This document shows, piece by piece, positions 1-8,881 of a stretch of DNA of 64,000 nt. Source of the stretch: CBDVBE01 sp964543525 (GTDB lineage Bacteria > Fibrobacterota > Chitinivibrionia > Chitinivibrionales > JANQEN01). The stretch spans positions 24,516-88,515 of the forward strand of contig CAZIYW010000006.1 of the NCBI GenBank assembly GCA_964543525.1, read 5' to 3'. The translations under genes and the position numbers were made by a program. The notes under the pieces are model-generated. The model was not told the origin of the DNA, did no database searches, and was given only the letters and a program-made list of their open reading frames with translations. Position 1 is the stretch's first letter, and each line of letters opens with the position of its first letter.

Positions 1-741
1 GTCAAAAATCACCTGTTCCGTGGTGCCGACTTCCACAAATTCACCGGCATACATGATAGCAATCCGATCGGCGACATGACGCAGCAGGGGAAGTTCATGG
101 GTAATAAACATCATAGTTGAGAAAATTTTCTTGTCAAGAAGTTCGAATATCATCTTGATTATTCTCTTCTGCGTTGTCACATCAAGCGCCGAGGTCGGCT
201 CATCGGCAATGACCATCTGTGGATTCAGCAGGGTTGAGATACCGATAACCGACCGCTGGCGCTCTCCTGCAGTCAACTGGATGGGGAATGAATTCAACAC
301 CCTGTCAACGTCTAATCCCAGAATAGTAAACCGGTCATGAATACGCTGGTATCGCTCTTCCTTACTTCCTTTTTGTTCATGGCTGTCAATCAAATCAAGA
401 GCCATATCTTTTACCCGTCTGGTAGGATTCAATGCATTGAAAGCTCCCTGAGGTATCATTGCCACTTTACGTGCCAATACATTTTTTCGTATATCCTCCG
501 GTGTTCTGTTCATGAGTGATTCGCCGTTGACCAGCACATCACCGGATGTAGGCTTCAGCGGCGGTATAAACAGTCCCATGCAGCCGCTGACCAGAGTGGT
601 CTTGCCGCATCCGGACTCACCGGCGATACCAAGTATTTCTCCCTCCTCCATGGAAAAAGATACTCCCGCGACAGCGTGTACCTGATTACCAAAGCGTGTC
701 AGATAATGAAGACGTAAATCTTTTACTTCAAAAATTGCCAT
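1..741 (-). CDS. Oligopeptide/dipeptide ABC transporter ATPase (OppD/DppD type), C-terminus cut by window edge
   Basis: This is the cytoplasmic ATP-hydrolysing subunit of a peptide-type ABC importer. The reading frame is open to the left edge, so only the first 247 residues are visible. It starts at the ATG ending at 741, with GGGAG about 8 bases upstream. Walker A reads AGESGCGKT, Walker B is VIADEPTSALD and the H-loop is FITHE. The ABC signature reads QLTAGERQR where most relatives have LSGGE/QRQR. It follows the DppC-like permease gene by 17 bases and closes the visible part of the operon; a partner ATPase (OppF/DppF) may lie beyond the edge. The family is clear; the substrate (peptide, or possibly oligosaccharide) cannot be read from the sequence. 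Confidence 0.93.
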   Translation of the reverse strand, partial: MAIFEVKDLRLHYLTRFGNQVHAVAGVSFSMEEGEILGIAGESGCGKTTLVSGCMGLFIPPLKPTSGDVLVNGESLMNRTPEDIRKNVLARKVAMIPQGAFNALNPTRRVKDMALDLIDSHEQKGSKEERYQRIHDRFTILGLDVDRVLNSFPIQLTAGERQRSVIGISTLLNPQMVIADEPTSALDVTTQKRIIKMIFELLDKKIFSTMMFITHELPLLRHVADRIAIMYAGEFVEVGTTEQVIFD

Positions 742-758
742 AAACTGTCTCCCATTCT

Positions 759-1598
759 TTATTCTTTACGCAAGCGTGGGTTAAAAACTCCTTCCAGGGA
801 CGTATTAAGCGTATACAGAGAAAAAGCTATAAATGTTATAAGGATGACCGCGGGAATAAAAGCCCACCATGCTCCGTCACCAAGAGCCTCATATTTCATA
901 GCATTTTCCATAATAATCCCTAGAGAGACGCTGTCATAAGGGCCAAGACCAATCATACTGATAGTGGCTTCCATTAATATCCCGGTAACAACCTGTATGA
1001 TAAAAACCATAAATACATAGGATGCCAGGTAGGGTAAAATATGCTTAAACACTATCGTTATGGAGCCTGCACCGTTAAGCTTTGCCAGATTGATATGATC
1101 ACTGGATTTGATACTTGACGCCTCTGCCCGTACGGATCGTGCCGTCCATGTCCATGTATGTATACCGATAATAACGGCAATTAATTCAAGAGACCGCCCT
1201 TCCTTTAAAGCGGAACTAATCAGTATCAACACTATGAAATAGGGTATGGTGATAAATAAATTGGTTATCATATTAATGAATTCATCAACCCACCCGCCGA
1301 CAAAACCGGAATATATTCCAAGAAAAGTTCCAAGGAGAGTAGCTATCACTCCAGTTAAAAGACCAACATACAGAGAAGCTCGCAATCCCTCAATAATAAG
1401 GGACAGCATATCTATTCCCAGGTGATCGGTTCCAAGCCACATATCTGCTGAAGGAGGCATATAGGGCATGCCAATCCGGGTTTCAGCATCCACATTAATA
1501 AACAAAGGGCTTAAGAAAGCTATACCGAGAACAAGCAGAAAAATACTTACCCCAAAAACAAACGTGAATTCTTTCATCAGATTCTTTAATAACTTCAT
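759..1598 (-). CDS. ABC transporter permease, DppC/OppC family
   Basis: This 279-residue inner-membrane permease is one of two that form the channel of the binding-protein-dependent importer. An N-terminal membrane helix (about residues 13-33) is followed by the short periplasmic stretch with the DHLGID motif typical of OppC/DppC proteins, then about five more hydrophobic helices. The EAA-like cytoplasmic loop that contacts the ATPase is visible around LAKLNGAGSITIVFKHILP. Only two bases separate it from the DppB-like gene upstream, consistent with one transcript and translational coupling. The length is normal for the family. Confidence 0.92.
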   Translation of the reverse strand: MKLLKNLMKEFTFVFGVSIFLLVLGIAFLSPLFINVDAETRIGMPYMPPSADMWLGTDHLGIDMLSLIIEGLRASLYVGLLTGVIATLLGTFLGIYSGFVGGWVDEFINMITNLFITIPYFIVLILISSALKEGRSLELIAVIIGIHTWTWTARSVRAEASSIKSSDHINLAKLNGAGSITIVFKHILPYLASYVFMVFIIQVVTGILMEATISMIGLGPYDSVSLGIIMENAMKYEALGDGAWWAFIPAVILITFIAFSLYTLNTSLEGVFNPRLRKE

Positions 1599-1600
1599 AT

Positions 1601-2668
1601 TTAAACTCCCTTAATCCCGGCTCTGACACGCGGATCAAAAATGCCAATTAAAATATCTACAGAGAAGTTCGCGATAAGAATCATTATTGCAACAACAATC
1701 GACGTACCCTGAATCAACGAATAATCATTCCCCTGAATAGCATGCAAAATAGTGGTTCCCAATCCGGGATATGAGAAAATGATCTCAGCAACCAACGCCC
1801 CGCCAATTATCTGCCCCAGTAAAATTGCGACTCCGGCCAACTGAGGAAGCAGACCATTTCTGAAAACATACCACATAATTGTAAACTCTTTGATTCCTAA
1901 CGATTTTGCATATTTGATATAGTCTGTCCCGAGTTCATATATTCCCATTGAGCGCATTCCAATTGAATAATCACCTATTATCACCAGAAAAATTGAAAGA
2001 AACGGTAAGGTGTAGTGAAACCCGAGACTACTGAGGAAATCCCAACTGAAGCTCGGAATAATATTTTCCGCATAGCCGCCTGCGGACGGGAAAATGGGCC
2101 ACACAATTGCGAATATAAACAGCAACAACAAACCAAAGGCAAAAAATGGTATTGATGATATAAAAAGAGAGGCCGGAAATAAAACTTTATCAAATACTCC
2201 TCGTTTGTAAGCGGCAAGGGCTCCGAGAATGTTACCAAGAATCCATCCCAGAACAATGGCCGGTACCTGCAGGAAAAAATCCCATATAATGGCATCGGCC
2301 ATAATTTCTTTCACTTTCTTCGGATAGTACAGAAAAGACGTCCCGAAATCAAACCGGATTGTCATACACAAATAATTAAAATACTGTTTAAATACCGACG
2401 TCTTAACCGGGGCGCCGCTCTCATCCCTTATGATCCGTCCGTCTTTATCTGTTTTTACCAGGTTAAATTCTTTGAGATATGCCTCTTCCTTTTTTTGCGC
2501 AGCTTCACTTGACAGGCCGGAAGCAACCTTTCCCATGATTATATCAACCGGGTTGGCCCCTCCCAATCGGGGGAGAATAAAAACAATGGTAACGGTGGCA
2601 AAAAAAGTAAACAAATACCATAACCCCTTGCTTAAAATGTACTTCAATATCGGTCTCTTTTTAAACAT
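1601..2668 (-). CDS. ABC transporter permease, DppB/OppB family
   Basis: This 355-residue inner-membrane permease has an N-terminal helix (residues about 11-31), a soluble loop of about 90 residues, and five further helices. It ends in the IFDPRVRAG motif seen in DppB/OppB proteins. The EAA-type loop is near YAKSLGIKEFTIMWYVFRN. The soluble loop is charged and longer than in E. coli DppB, as in many DppB relatives from anaerobes. It lies 12 bases after the first binding-protein gene and 2 bases before the DppC-like gene. With those it makes the transmembrane part of the importer. Confidence 0.92.
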   Translation of the reverse strand: MFKKRPILKYILSKGLWYLFTFFATVTIVFILPRLGGANPVDIIMGKVASGLSSEAAQKKEEAYLKEFNLVKTDKDGRIIRDESGAPVKTSVFKQYFNYLCMTIRFDFGTSFLYYPKKVKEIMADAIIWDFFLQVPAIVLGWILGNILGALAAYKRGVFDKVLFPASLFISSIPFFAFGLLLLFIFAIVWPIFPSAGGYAENIIPSFSWDFLSSLGFHYTLPFLSIFLVIIGDYSIGMRSMGIYELGTDYIKYAKSLGIKEFTIMWYVFRNGLLPQLAGVAILLGQIIGGALVAEIIFSYPGLGTTILHAIQGNDYSLIQGTSIVVAIMILIANFSVDILIGIFDPRVRAGIKGV

Positions 2669-2680
2669 TCCAACTCCTTA

Positions 2681-4477
2681 CTATTCGGCCAGTTGTATTT
2701 CCCAAAGCATATTTCTTCCCGCACCAAATGAAGGTAACTGCGGCGGCGCATAGGGATTTTTTTCCGTTGCAAAATTGGTCCAGTGTTTCGTGCTGAAATC
2801 ATAGAACTCTTCAGGACGGTAACATAACGGTATCGACGGCATATCTTCTATAAAAATTTTATTTAATTTATAATACGCAGCTTTTATTTCATCCTCTTTG
2901 GTAAGGTGAGGAATAACTTTCAGCAGGCTGTCGACCGCGGGATTATAATCCTTACTATCGGGATTATTATACCGTCCCTGGTTTTCATTCATCTTTTTAC
3001 CTTCGGGTTTCCAGCGCCGTGACGACATGAGCTGTTCAAACCGTGCCCATGGTAATGACGGCGTTAAATGATCGGCAGGGGTGGTCATCAACAGATCGAA
3101 ATCTCCAATCGGTTGACACTTCCAGTACAAGCTTTCATCACAAAATCCTTCACGAGCATCAATCCCGACTTCACGCATGCTTTTTACTGCGATCTCGACA
3201 ATAGATTCCCAGTCCGACCAACCAACAGGGCACTTAATAAAAACCGGTGGAACTTTTTCCCCTTTTGAATTAACAACCTTTTCTAATTCACCGTTCTTAA
3301 AAATCGATTTATAGCCTGCATCTTCAAGTATTTTTTTCGCTTTCTCCGGATCGTAGGTCTTACCATACTCTTCAGCAATTTCTTCAGAGTAATACTTTTT
3401 TTCCGTTCCAAAAGGAAGTATCAGACCGGGTTTGAGCTCCGGCGAGTACTGTGAAACAGCCAGTTCTATGACATCCTTATAATTAATGGCATACGCCATT
3501 GCCCTTCTATATTCTCTATCGTTAAGAGGATTTCGTGTCACATTAATAATGAATACCGGGATTGAAGCAGGTACAAAATAGGGCGGCTCATCATACCATG
3601 AACCAACACCATCCTTGAACTTAAGCCAGATTCTCGGAATAAAGTTACTGTTTACATCAAGATTTCCCCGTTTCAATGAATTACTGAACTGATCATTACT
3701 TTTGTAAATAGGATGGATTATGTATTCAGGTTTTGCCATTCTGTTATTATGCAACGCCTTGTTGCCCCAGTAATCATCAACTCTTTTCAAAACAATTTTT
3801 TGTACCGAGTAACTAAAGAGCGTATAGGGCCCTGAAACAACCGGGTTCTTATCCATCATTTCTTTCTGGAATTCCGAGAAATCATTATTGTGTTTTTCCA
3901 GAAGAGGTACTATAATATGCTTTGGCACAATCTGTACCGACTGGAGAATATCCAGCAGACCGAGAGGGTTATTCTCTTTTTCCTTATTTACATGAAATAC
4001 AATTTTTTCCGCTTCAACATTTCCGGCGCTGCTGTCAACAATCTTCTCCGTCGTGATTTTAGAAATAAAGTCCCAGACATACGAGGTGGGAACACTTTCA
4101 TGCTCTTTTCCTATTTCATAGGTGAAGACAACATCTTCCGCAGTAAGTGGCTCCTTATCACTCCATCGTGCCTCAGGATTTAATATGAGAGAGATATAAT
4201 CGTCGGTTTTTTCATCTAATCGAGCCAGTAACGGTTCAATCGTACCCGATAAGGTATTGTAAATAATCAACGGCTCGTACATGATATTATTCGGGCCGCT
4301 CACGGGGAATGCCGGCCAGTCCGTCAGTGGATTGAAGGTATTGGGATCACCCCACTGGAAACCTGCCAGGTACAGAGTCTTTTCCCGTGGAAACTTCGTC
4401 TGCTCACCCTTTTTACCACAGGAACTTAAGCCGCACAACAACACACCTATCAACAGTACGCGTAAAAGACATTTCAT
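2681..4477 (-). CDS. Extracellular solute-binding lipoprotein, family 5 (peptide/oligosaccharide type)
   Basis: This is the substrate receptor of the ABC importer, anchored in a membrane on the periplasmic face. A longer frame opens at 4537, but I place the start at the ATG ending at 4477. This gives a proper lipoprotein signal (MKCLLRVLLIGVLLCGLSSC, lipobox LSSC) and puts GAGGG nine bases upstream; mature length is about 580 residues. The family 5 fold is supported by PLLARLDEKTDDYISLILN, WSDKEPLTAEDVVFTYE and the RRAMAYAINYKDVI region. It is a paralogue of the next gene upstream: both share an FPRE(K/E)TLY..GF.WG start and a GAG...LWEI end. Having two receptors for one permease pair suggests two related substrates. 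Confidence 0.92.
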   Translation of the reverse strand: MKCLLRVLLIGVLLCGLSSCGKKGEQTKFPREKTLYLAGFQWGDPNTFNPLTDWPAFPVSGPNNIMYEPLIIYNTLSGTIEPLLARLDEKTDDYISLILNPEARWSDKEPLTAEDVVFTYEIGKEHESVPTSYVWDFISKITTEKIVDSSAGNVEAEKIVFHVNKEKENNPLGLLDILQSVQIVPKHIIVPLLEKHNNDFSEFQKEMMDKNPVVSGPYTLFSYSVQKIVLKRVDDYWGNKALHNNRMAKPEYIIHPIYKSNDQFSNSLKRGNLDVNSNFIPRIWLKFKDGVGSWYDEPPYFVPASIPVFIINVTRNPLNDREYRRAMAYAINYKDVIELAVSQYSPELKPGLILPFGTEKKYYSEEIAEEYGKTYDPEKAKKILEDAGYKSIFKNGELEKVVNSKGEKVPPVFIKCPVGWSDWESIVEIAVKSMREVGIDAREGFCDESLYWKCQPIGDFDLLMTTPADHLTPSLPWARFEQLMSSRRWKPEGKKMNENQGRYNNPDSKDYNPAVDSLLKVIPHLTKEDEIKAAYYKLNKIFIEDMPSIPLCYRPEEFYDFSTKHWTNFATEKNPYAPPQLPSFGAGRNMLWEIQLAE

Positions 4478-4641
4478 AAAAACCATCCCTCTGTTCGTTG
4501 GTTTATAATCAGCATGCCTTATGTCTAAATCAGGCATACGTTTATGATATCGTAGAATTCGAGAGCAACAATATAAATTGTGCGAAAATTATATAGACCA
4601 GGAAGTAGATACATCGAGTCATTTATTTAAATATCTCCCCC

Positions 4642-6432
4642 TTAATTGCCTGCCGGTTTAATTTCCCAAAGACCCTTTATTCCTGCACCAACCACTAAAC
4701 ACTGCGGAGGTGAGTGCGGATTTTCGGACGTTGGAAAATTTGTCCATTGCTTTGTTGAAAATTCATAGAAGAACCACGGGCGATACATCAGCGGTATTAC
4801 CGGGAGCTCCTTCATGAATTTAATGTTCATGACACGATATGTTTCGCGTATCTTGGCATCATCAGCCAGTTTGGGTAACACCGTAAGTAAAGAATCAGCT
4901 TCAGGATCTTTGTACCGTCCCACATTAAACCACATAGGCTCCCCTTTGGGCGCCCATTCATCAGATGAAAAAACCCAGTTAAAACGGGACCACGGCAGCG
5001 ATGCCGTCTGAAAATCCTGCGGAGTCCACATGGTAAAATCAAATTCACCGTTAATAAGATTCTGCCAGAAATCCCCCCACTCAAGAAACTCCTCATGCAC
5101 ATCAACGCCAATTGCCCGAAGCCCGGTGACGAATATACGAACAGTCGATTCCCAGTCGGTCCATCCACTCGGACAGGTTACCTTCAACGTGCGCACTTTT
5201 TCGCCGTCGGGTGCCACCAGCATAGTATCCTCTCCCCAGGAATAACCGGCATTCTTAAGAATCTGTCGCGCCTTTTCCGGATCATATACCGTGCCGTATT
5301 TCTCCGTATCCTCCTCATTGAAATACTGTGCCTCAGGCCCCTCAGGAAGGATAAAGCCGGGTCGCAGTTTGGGCGCATACCCGTATATTGAAAGTGTCCG
5401 TATCTGTTCATAATCAACTGCGTGGGCCACTGCCCGGCGAAACATTTGATCGCTGAACGGTTCATCGAGCAGACACATAAGCATACAGGGTATAGTCCCC
5501 GGGATATAATAGGGACGCTCTTTATACCAGGTACCGACCCCTTTACTGAACTTATTCCATATCTGAGGTATAAAATTCTGAGAAAGATCAAGATCTCCCT
5601 GCACCAGTGCAAGATTACCCGCATCATTTGTCTTATAAATTGGATGCACAATGTAGACCGGAGGAGGTAATTCCCCACCATGCATAACCGTACCCCAGTA
5701 CGTACTGTCCCTTTTTAATACAACACGTTGGTCATTATATGATTGAATAGTATAGGGTCCTGATGCAACGGGGTTGTCAGCCTTATACTCGCAAATTTTC
5801 TCCAGTACCGCTCCGGTATCGATATCCCCTGAATCAGTTTCAGCTTTAACGGCGGCTATTGCTTTGTCTTCCAACGCCTTATATACTTTTTTTGGCAGAA
5901 TATAGGTTGACGATATAACATCTTTCATGATAAGAGGATTATACTTTCCCTCACTTAACACGAATATAATCGTGTGAGCATCTTCAGCTTTCATTTCAGC
6001 AATATAGTCCCAGTGAGACGACATCGGTGTCGGATATTTTTTATGGAGGCTGAAAGTATACATGACATCATCGGCAGTGACCGGTTCTCCGTTTGACCAT
6101 TTTGCATTTTCATTCAGCAACACGATAACCACACCTTCGGAAATCATGTACTCTTTTGCGAGTATCCCCTCAAGCTCGCCGGTAAGCGAGTTGTAACCGA
6201 ACATGCATTCATACACCAGGTTGCAGGCCTGGCTGTTGGGAAACGCCGGGTCATCGGACAGGGGATTGAATGTTGACGGCGGTCCCCATAAAAATCCCGA
6301 CATGTAAAGAGTCTCTTCCCGGGGGAACACATCGGTGTCACCGGCTTTTTTTTTGCCGGTACATGATTGCAGTAAAAAACCGGTGCATATACTCACGGCA
6401 AAAAGTATACGACATACTTTTCTTCCTGCCAT
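4642..6432 (-). CDS. Extracellular solute-binding lipoprotein, family 5, first gene of the operon
   Basis: This is a 596-residue periplasmic receptor for the same ABC importer. The signal peptide ends in a lipobox (LLQSC, followed by TGKKK), so it should be a lipoprotein. AAAGGGG precedes the ATG at a good distance. Family 5 hallmarks include WSNGEPVTADDVMYTFS and FRRAVAHAVDYEQI. It is the first gene of the visible operon, and the 164 bases between it and the second receptor contain no obvious terminator. It is similar to the following gene along its whole length, so the pair arose by tandem duplication. The ligand is unknown; the family includes peptide, cello-oligosaccharide and chito-oligosaccharide receptors. 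Confidence 0.92.
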   Translation of the reverse strand: MAGRKVCRILFAVSICTGFLLQSCTGKKKAGDTDVFPREETLYMSGFLWGPPSTFNPLSDDPAFPNSQACNLVYECMFGYNSLTGELEGILAKEYMISEGVVIVLLNENAKWSNGEPVTADDVMYTFSLHKKYPTPMSSHWDYIAEMKAEDAHTIIFVLSEGKYNPLIMKDVISSTYILPKKVYKALEDKAIAAVKAETDSGDIDTGAVLEKICEYKADNPVASGPYTIQSYNDQRVVLKRDSTYWGTVMHGGELPPPVYIVHPIYKTNDAGNLALVQGDLDLSQNFIPQIWNKFSKGVGTWYKERPYYIPGTIPCMLMCLLDEPFSDQMFRRAVAHAVDYEQIRTLSIYGYAPKLRPGFILPEGPEAQYFNEEDTEKYGTVYDPEKARQILKNAGYSWGEDTMLVAPDGEKVRTLKVTCPSGWTDWESTVRIFVTGLRAIGVDVHEEFLEWGDFWQNLINGEFDFTMWTPQDFQTASLPWSRFNWVFSSDEWAPKGEPMWFNVGRYKDPEADSLLTVLPKLADDAKIRETYRVMNIKFMKELPVIPLMYRPWFFYEFSTKQWTNFPTSENPHSPPQCLVVGAGIKGLWEIKPAGN

Positions 6433-6711
6433 ACCGGACCCCTTTCACACTGTGTGTTATGATTTATTCCCGTTACTTTTTAACTCGGGCAGATTCTGTA
6501 GATGGTGAAACAAGAAGATTAAAATAAGTGACGTGCATGAGGTGTGACAAACATTAAAACCGATATACAATTATTATTGTGTACTTGTTTGTATACGATA
6601 CGATAATTCACTTTTAATTGAATTGTATTTGTGGTATTTTAAAGAAATATTGAGGATTTAATGGTTCATAGATGAATTGTAGTTGTTTTTTTTAGATAAG
6701 TTAATCACATT

Positions 6712-8022
6712 ATGAAACAGGTTGTCATTGAAAATCCGATAATTAATTCCCCTTTTACAGAACCGGCCTGTCATTATCGTTTTACTGATGAAGGCATAAC
6801 TAACAAGGTGGTTGAAGAAAGAAGAAGTTCCGCTTATTTTGTACCTATCGCAAAACCTCGTAGTCAAAAAGGTGCAAAACAGGAATCCTTAAATATCTGG
6901 ACAGAAGCAATCGGTGGACAACCGAAACTGCCAAAAGTATTACAAGGTGCTTTACATAGTTTATATGATAATTATAAAAAATATTATTTGCAATGGGAGA
7001 ATAATTCCGAAGCACGGGCAAAAGGACAGACGCCACCGGTAATGATAGTAGAATGCAATAACACCAATGTCTCAAAACTTGTTTTTGATTTTATAGCCGG
7101 ATGGGAAAAACAGGTTAAGGGCTAAATAAAAGTCCAGGCGGGCGCTCTTGATATATTTCGAAATGATGACAGAAAGGGCGGGTGGCTTGACCGCCCTGAC
7201 ACAATACTTGTTGACAGCGAACAGCTTGAATCCGGCGAAGCTATGAGCTCCGAATTTAAAAAAATAGCAGCAGTCGAGATTGAAGAATTCAAATCAGAAT
7301 ATAGAAAACGATTTCCGGGCAGGGACGCCGAAAAACTAACCGACGAAGATATTTTACGCGAAGTAATGAATACTGTCGGCAAGGCCGGCAAATTAGGCGA
7401 GCATATTAAATGTGTTGTTTCATTCTCTATGCTGACTGAAGGATGGGATGCAAATACAGTAACCCATATTCTCGGTGTGCGTGCTTTCGGTACACAACTG
7501 CTGTGTGAGCAGGTCGTTGGTAGAGGATTACGTCGAATGAGTTATGTCTCTTACGAAGTTGAAGGAGAAGAACGGTTTCTACCCGAATACGCTGAAGTAT
7601 ACGGTGTGCCGTTCTCTTTCATCCCCTGTGCAGGATCAACCACCACACCCACTACAGGAAAAGAGATAACCCGCGTTCGCGCTCTTGAAGAGCGAATCAG
7701 ACATGAAATCACTTTTCCAAGGGTCATCGGGTATCGCTACGAATTGCCAGAAGAAAAGCTCCATGCTCAATTCAATGAAGATTCACGGTTTGTTATTTCA
7801 ACGCAGGATTTACCAACACAAACAGATAATGCTCCAATAGTAGGAGAAACAAGCCGCCATACGCTGTATGGCCTTAAAGATTGGCGAATTCAAACTGTGG
7901 TATACAGGATTGCCAAATTTACACTTGAGAGGTTTTTCAGAGACGTGGAGGAGAATGTAAAACCGTGGCTCTTTCCTGAATTGCTGAGAATAACACGAGA
8001 ATGGCTGGAAAAATATGTATGA
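6712..8022 (+). pseudogene. Type III restriction enzyme (Res) subunit, decayed: core deletion plus internal stop
   Basis: This is the remains of the ATP-dependent restriction subunit of a type III system. The N-terminus (MKQVVIENPIINSPF...RFTDEGIT...SSAYFVPIAKP) matches the usual start of this Res family. After about residue 60 it jumps to sequence that belongs hundreds of residues later, so Walker A and the DEAD box are gone. An in-frame TAA at 7123-7125 interrupts the same frame, which then continues through DRPDTILVDSEQLESGEA, FSMLTEGWDANTVTHILG and motif VI (EQVVGRGLRR). It stops at 8022, and the C-terminal nuclease part resumes in another frame at 8015 after a further deletion. It cannot make an active enzyme. 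The family is from recognition of motifs; exact deletion sizes need an alignment. Confidence 0.85.
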
Positions 8023-8563
8023 AGTCCACTCTTATGTCAAGAATCAGGGTTTGGGCTTTACAATCCCCTATATCCTCGACGGAAAGGAGAGAAACTATGT
8101 CCCTGATTTTATTGTCAAAATTAACCTGGGTAAAAATGAACTACTGAATCTTATTGTTGAAGTAACCGGTGAACGACGCAGGGGAAAACAGGCTAAAGTT
8201 GATACAGCAAGAAACCTCTGGTTTCAGGCTGTCAATAACCACGGTGGTTTCGGCTGGTGGGCATTCATTGAAATAAGCGACCCGTGGGACGCTCAACACA
8301 CAATACAACAATTTGTGAAAAAACTGACTACGAATCGGATAGTGAGTAGGCCGGGTGTATGCGGCGGTGAACCATGCATTAAACAAACTCGTATACCTGT
8401 ATCAATACTTGTTAAATACCGGCGGCTCGGGAGTAGTGATGATGCTGAACTGCTCAGCATGTATCCTTCCCTTACAATTGATGACCTTAACTCAGCCTGG
8501 CACTACTATGAATCAAACAAAGACGAGATAGATTCTTTAATAGCCACAAACGAGAAAACATAA
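8015..8563 (+). CDS. Res C-terminal fragment fused in frame to a DUF433 domain
   Basis: This is an open frame of 182 residues made of two unrelated parts. Residues about 3-105 (YVKNQGLGFTIPY, NYVPDFIVKI, LIVEVTGERR) are the end of the type III Res subunit decayed just upstream. Residues about 108-182 (RIVSRPGVCGGEPCIKQTRI and VSILVKYRRLGS...YPSLTIDDL) are a DUF433 domain, a small winged-helix-like family often encoded as a free-standing gene and in some cases paired with toxin-like partners. The GTG at 8341 inside the frame could be the original start of a separate DUF433 gene. Whether the long form is translated is unclear. The DUF433 part looks intact and may be the only functional product here. 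Confidence 0.6.
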   Translation: MYEVHSYVKNQGLGFTIPYILDGKERNYVPDFIVKINLGKNELLNLIVEVTGERRRGKQAKVDTARNLWFQAVNNHGGFGWWAFIEISDPWDAQHTIQQFVKKLTTNRIVSRPGVCGGEPCIKQTRIPVSILVKYRRLGSSDDAELLSMYPSLTIDDLNSAWHYYESNKDEIDSLIATNEKT

Positions 8564-8881
8564 ATGACGCGGTTTTATTCTATTTTCAGGAAAGACCGTC
8601 CCCGGGTTAGAATAAAATCTGAAGAAAAGGTCACTGAAAAGGTCACTGAAAGGGTCACTGAAAACCAGCTCGAAATATTAAAAAGTATTAAAAATAATCC
8701 AAGTATTACGACTAAAGAACTCTCTGGAATTGTCGGGATATCGGACCGTAAAATCAAAGAGAATATTAAAAAGTTGAAAGGCAATGGTTTCTTACAAAGA
8801 ATCGGACCGGCAAAGGGAGGATATTGGAAAGTTAAGGAAAAGAAATGGCAGCAAAAAAAGAAAAAAATTAAAAGAGGTTGA
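8564..8881 (+). CDS. Winged-helix fragment, probable C-terminal remnant of an AlbA_2-type DNA-binding regulator
   Basis: This is a 105-residue frame. A short piece (FYSIFRKDRPRV) is followed by three tandem copies of a 4-residue unit (VTEK, VTER, VTEN; a 12-base repeat at about 8629-8665). Then comes a winged helix-turn-helix (LEILKSIKNNPSITTKELSGIV, GISDRKIKENIKKLKGNGFL). This arrangement is typical of the last 100 residues of large Schlafen/AlbA_2-type regulators found in restriction islands, so the gene has probably lost its 5' part. It starts one base after the DUF433 stop and overlaps the start of the mod pseudogene. It may be expressed as a small DNA-binding protein or may be dead. Confidence 0.45.
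   Translation: MTRFYSIFRKDRPRVRIKSEEKVTEKVTERVTENQLEILKSIKNNPSITTKELSGIVGISDRKIKENIKKLKGNGFLQRIGPAKGGYWKVKEKKWQQKKKKIKRG

Noticed and set aside
131..519. Two plus-strand frames over the left-edge ATPase
   Set aside because: They are antisense to a gene with complete ABC motifs and have no domain or ribosome site.
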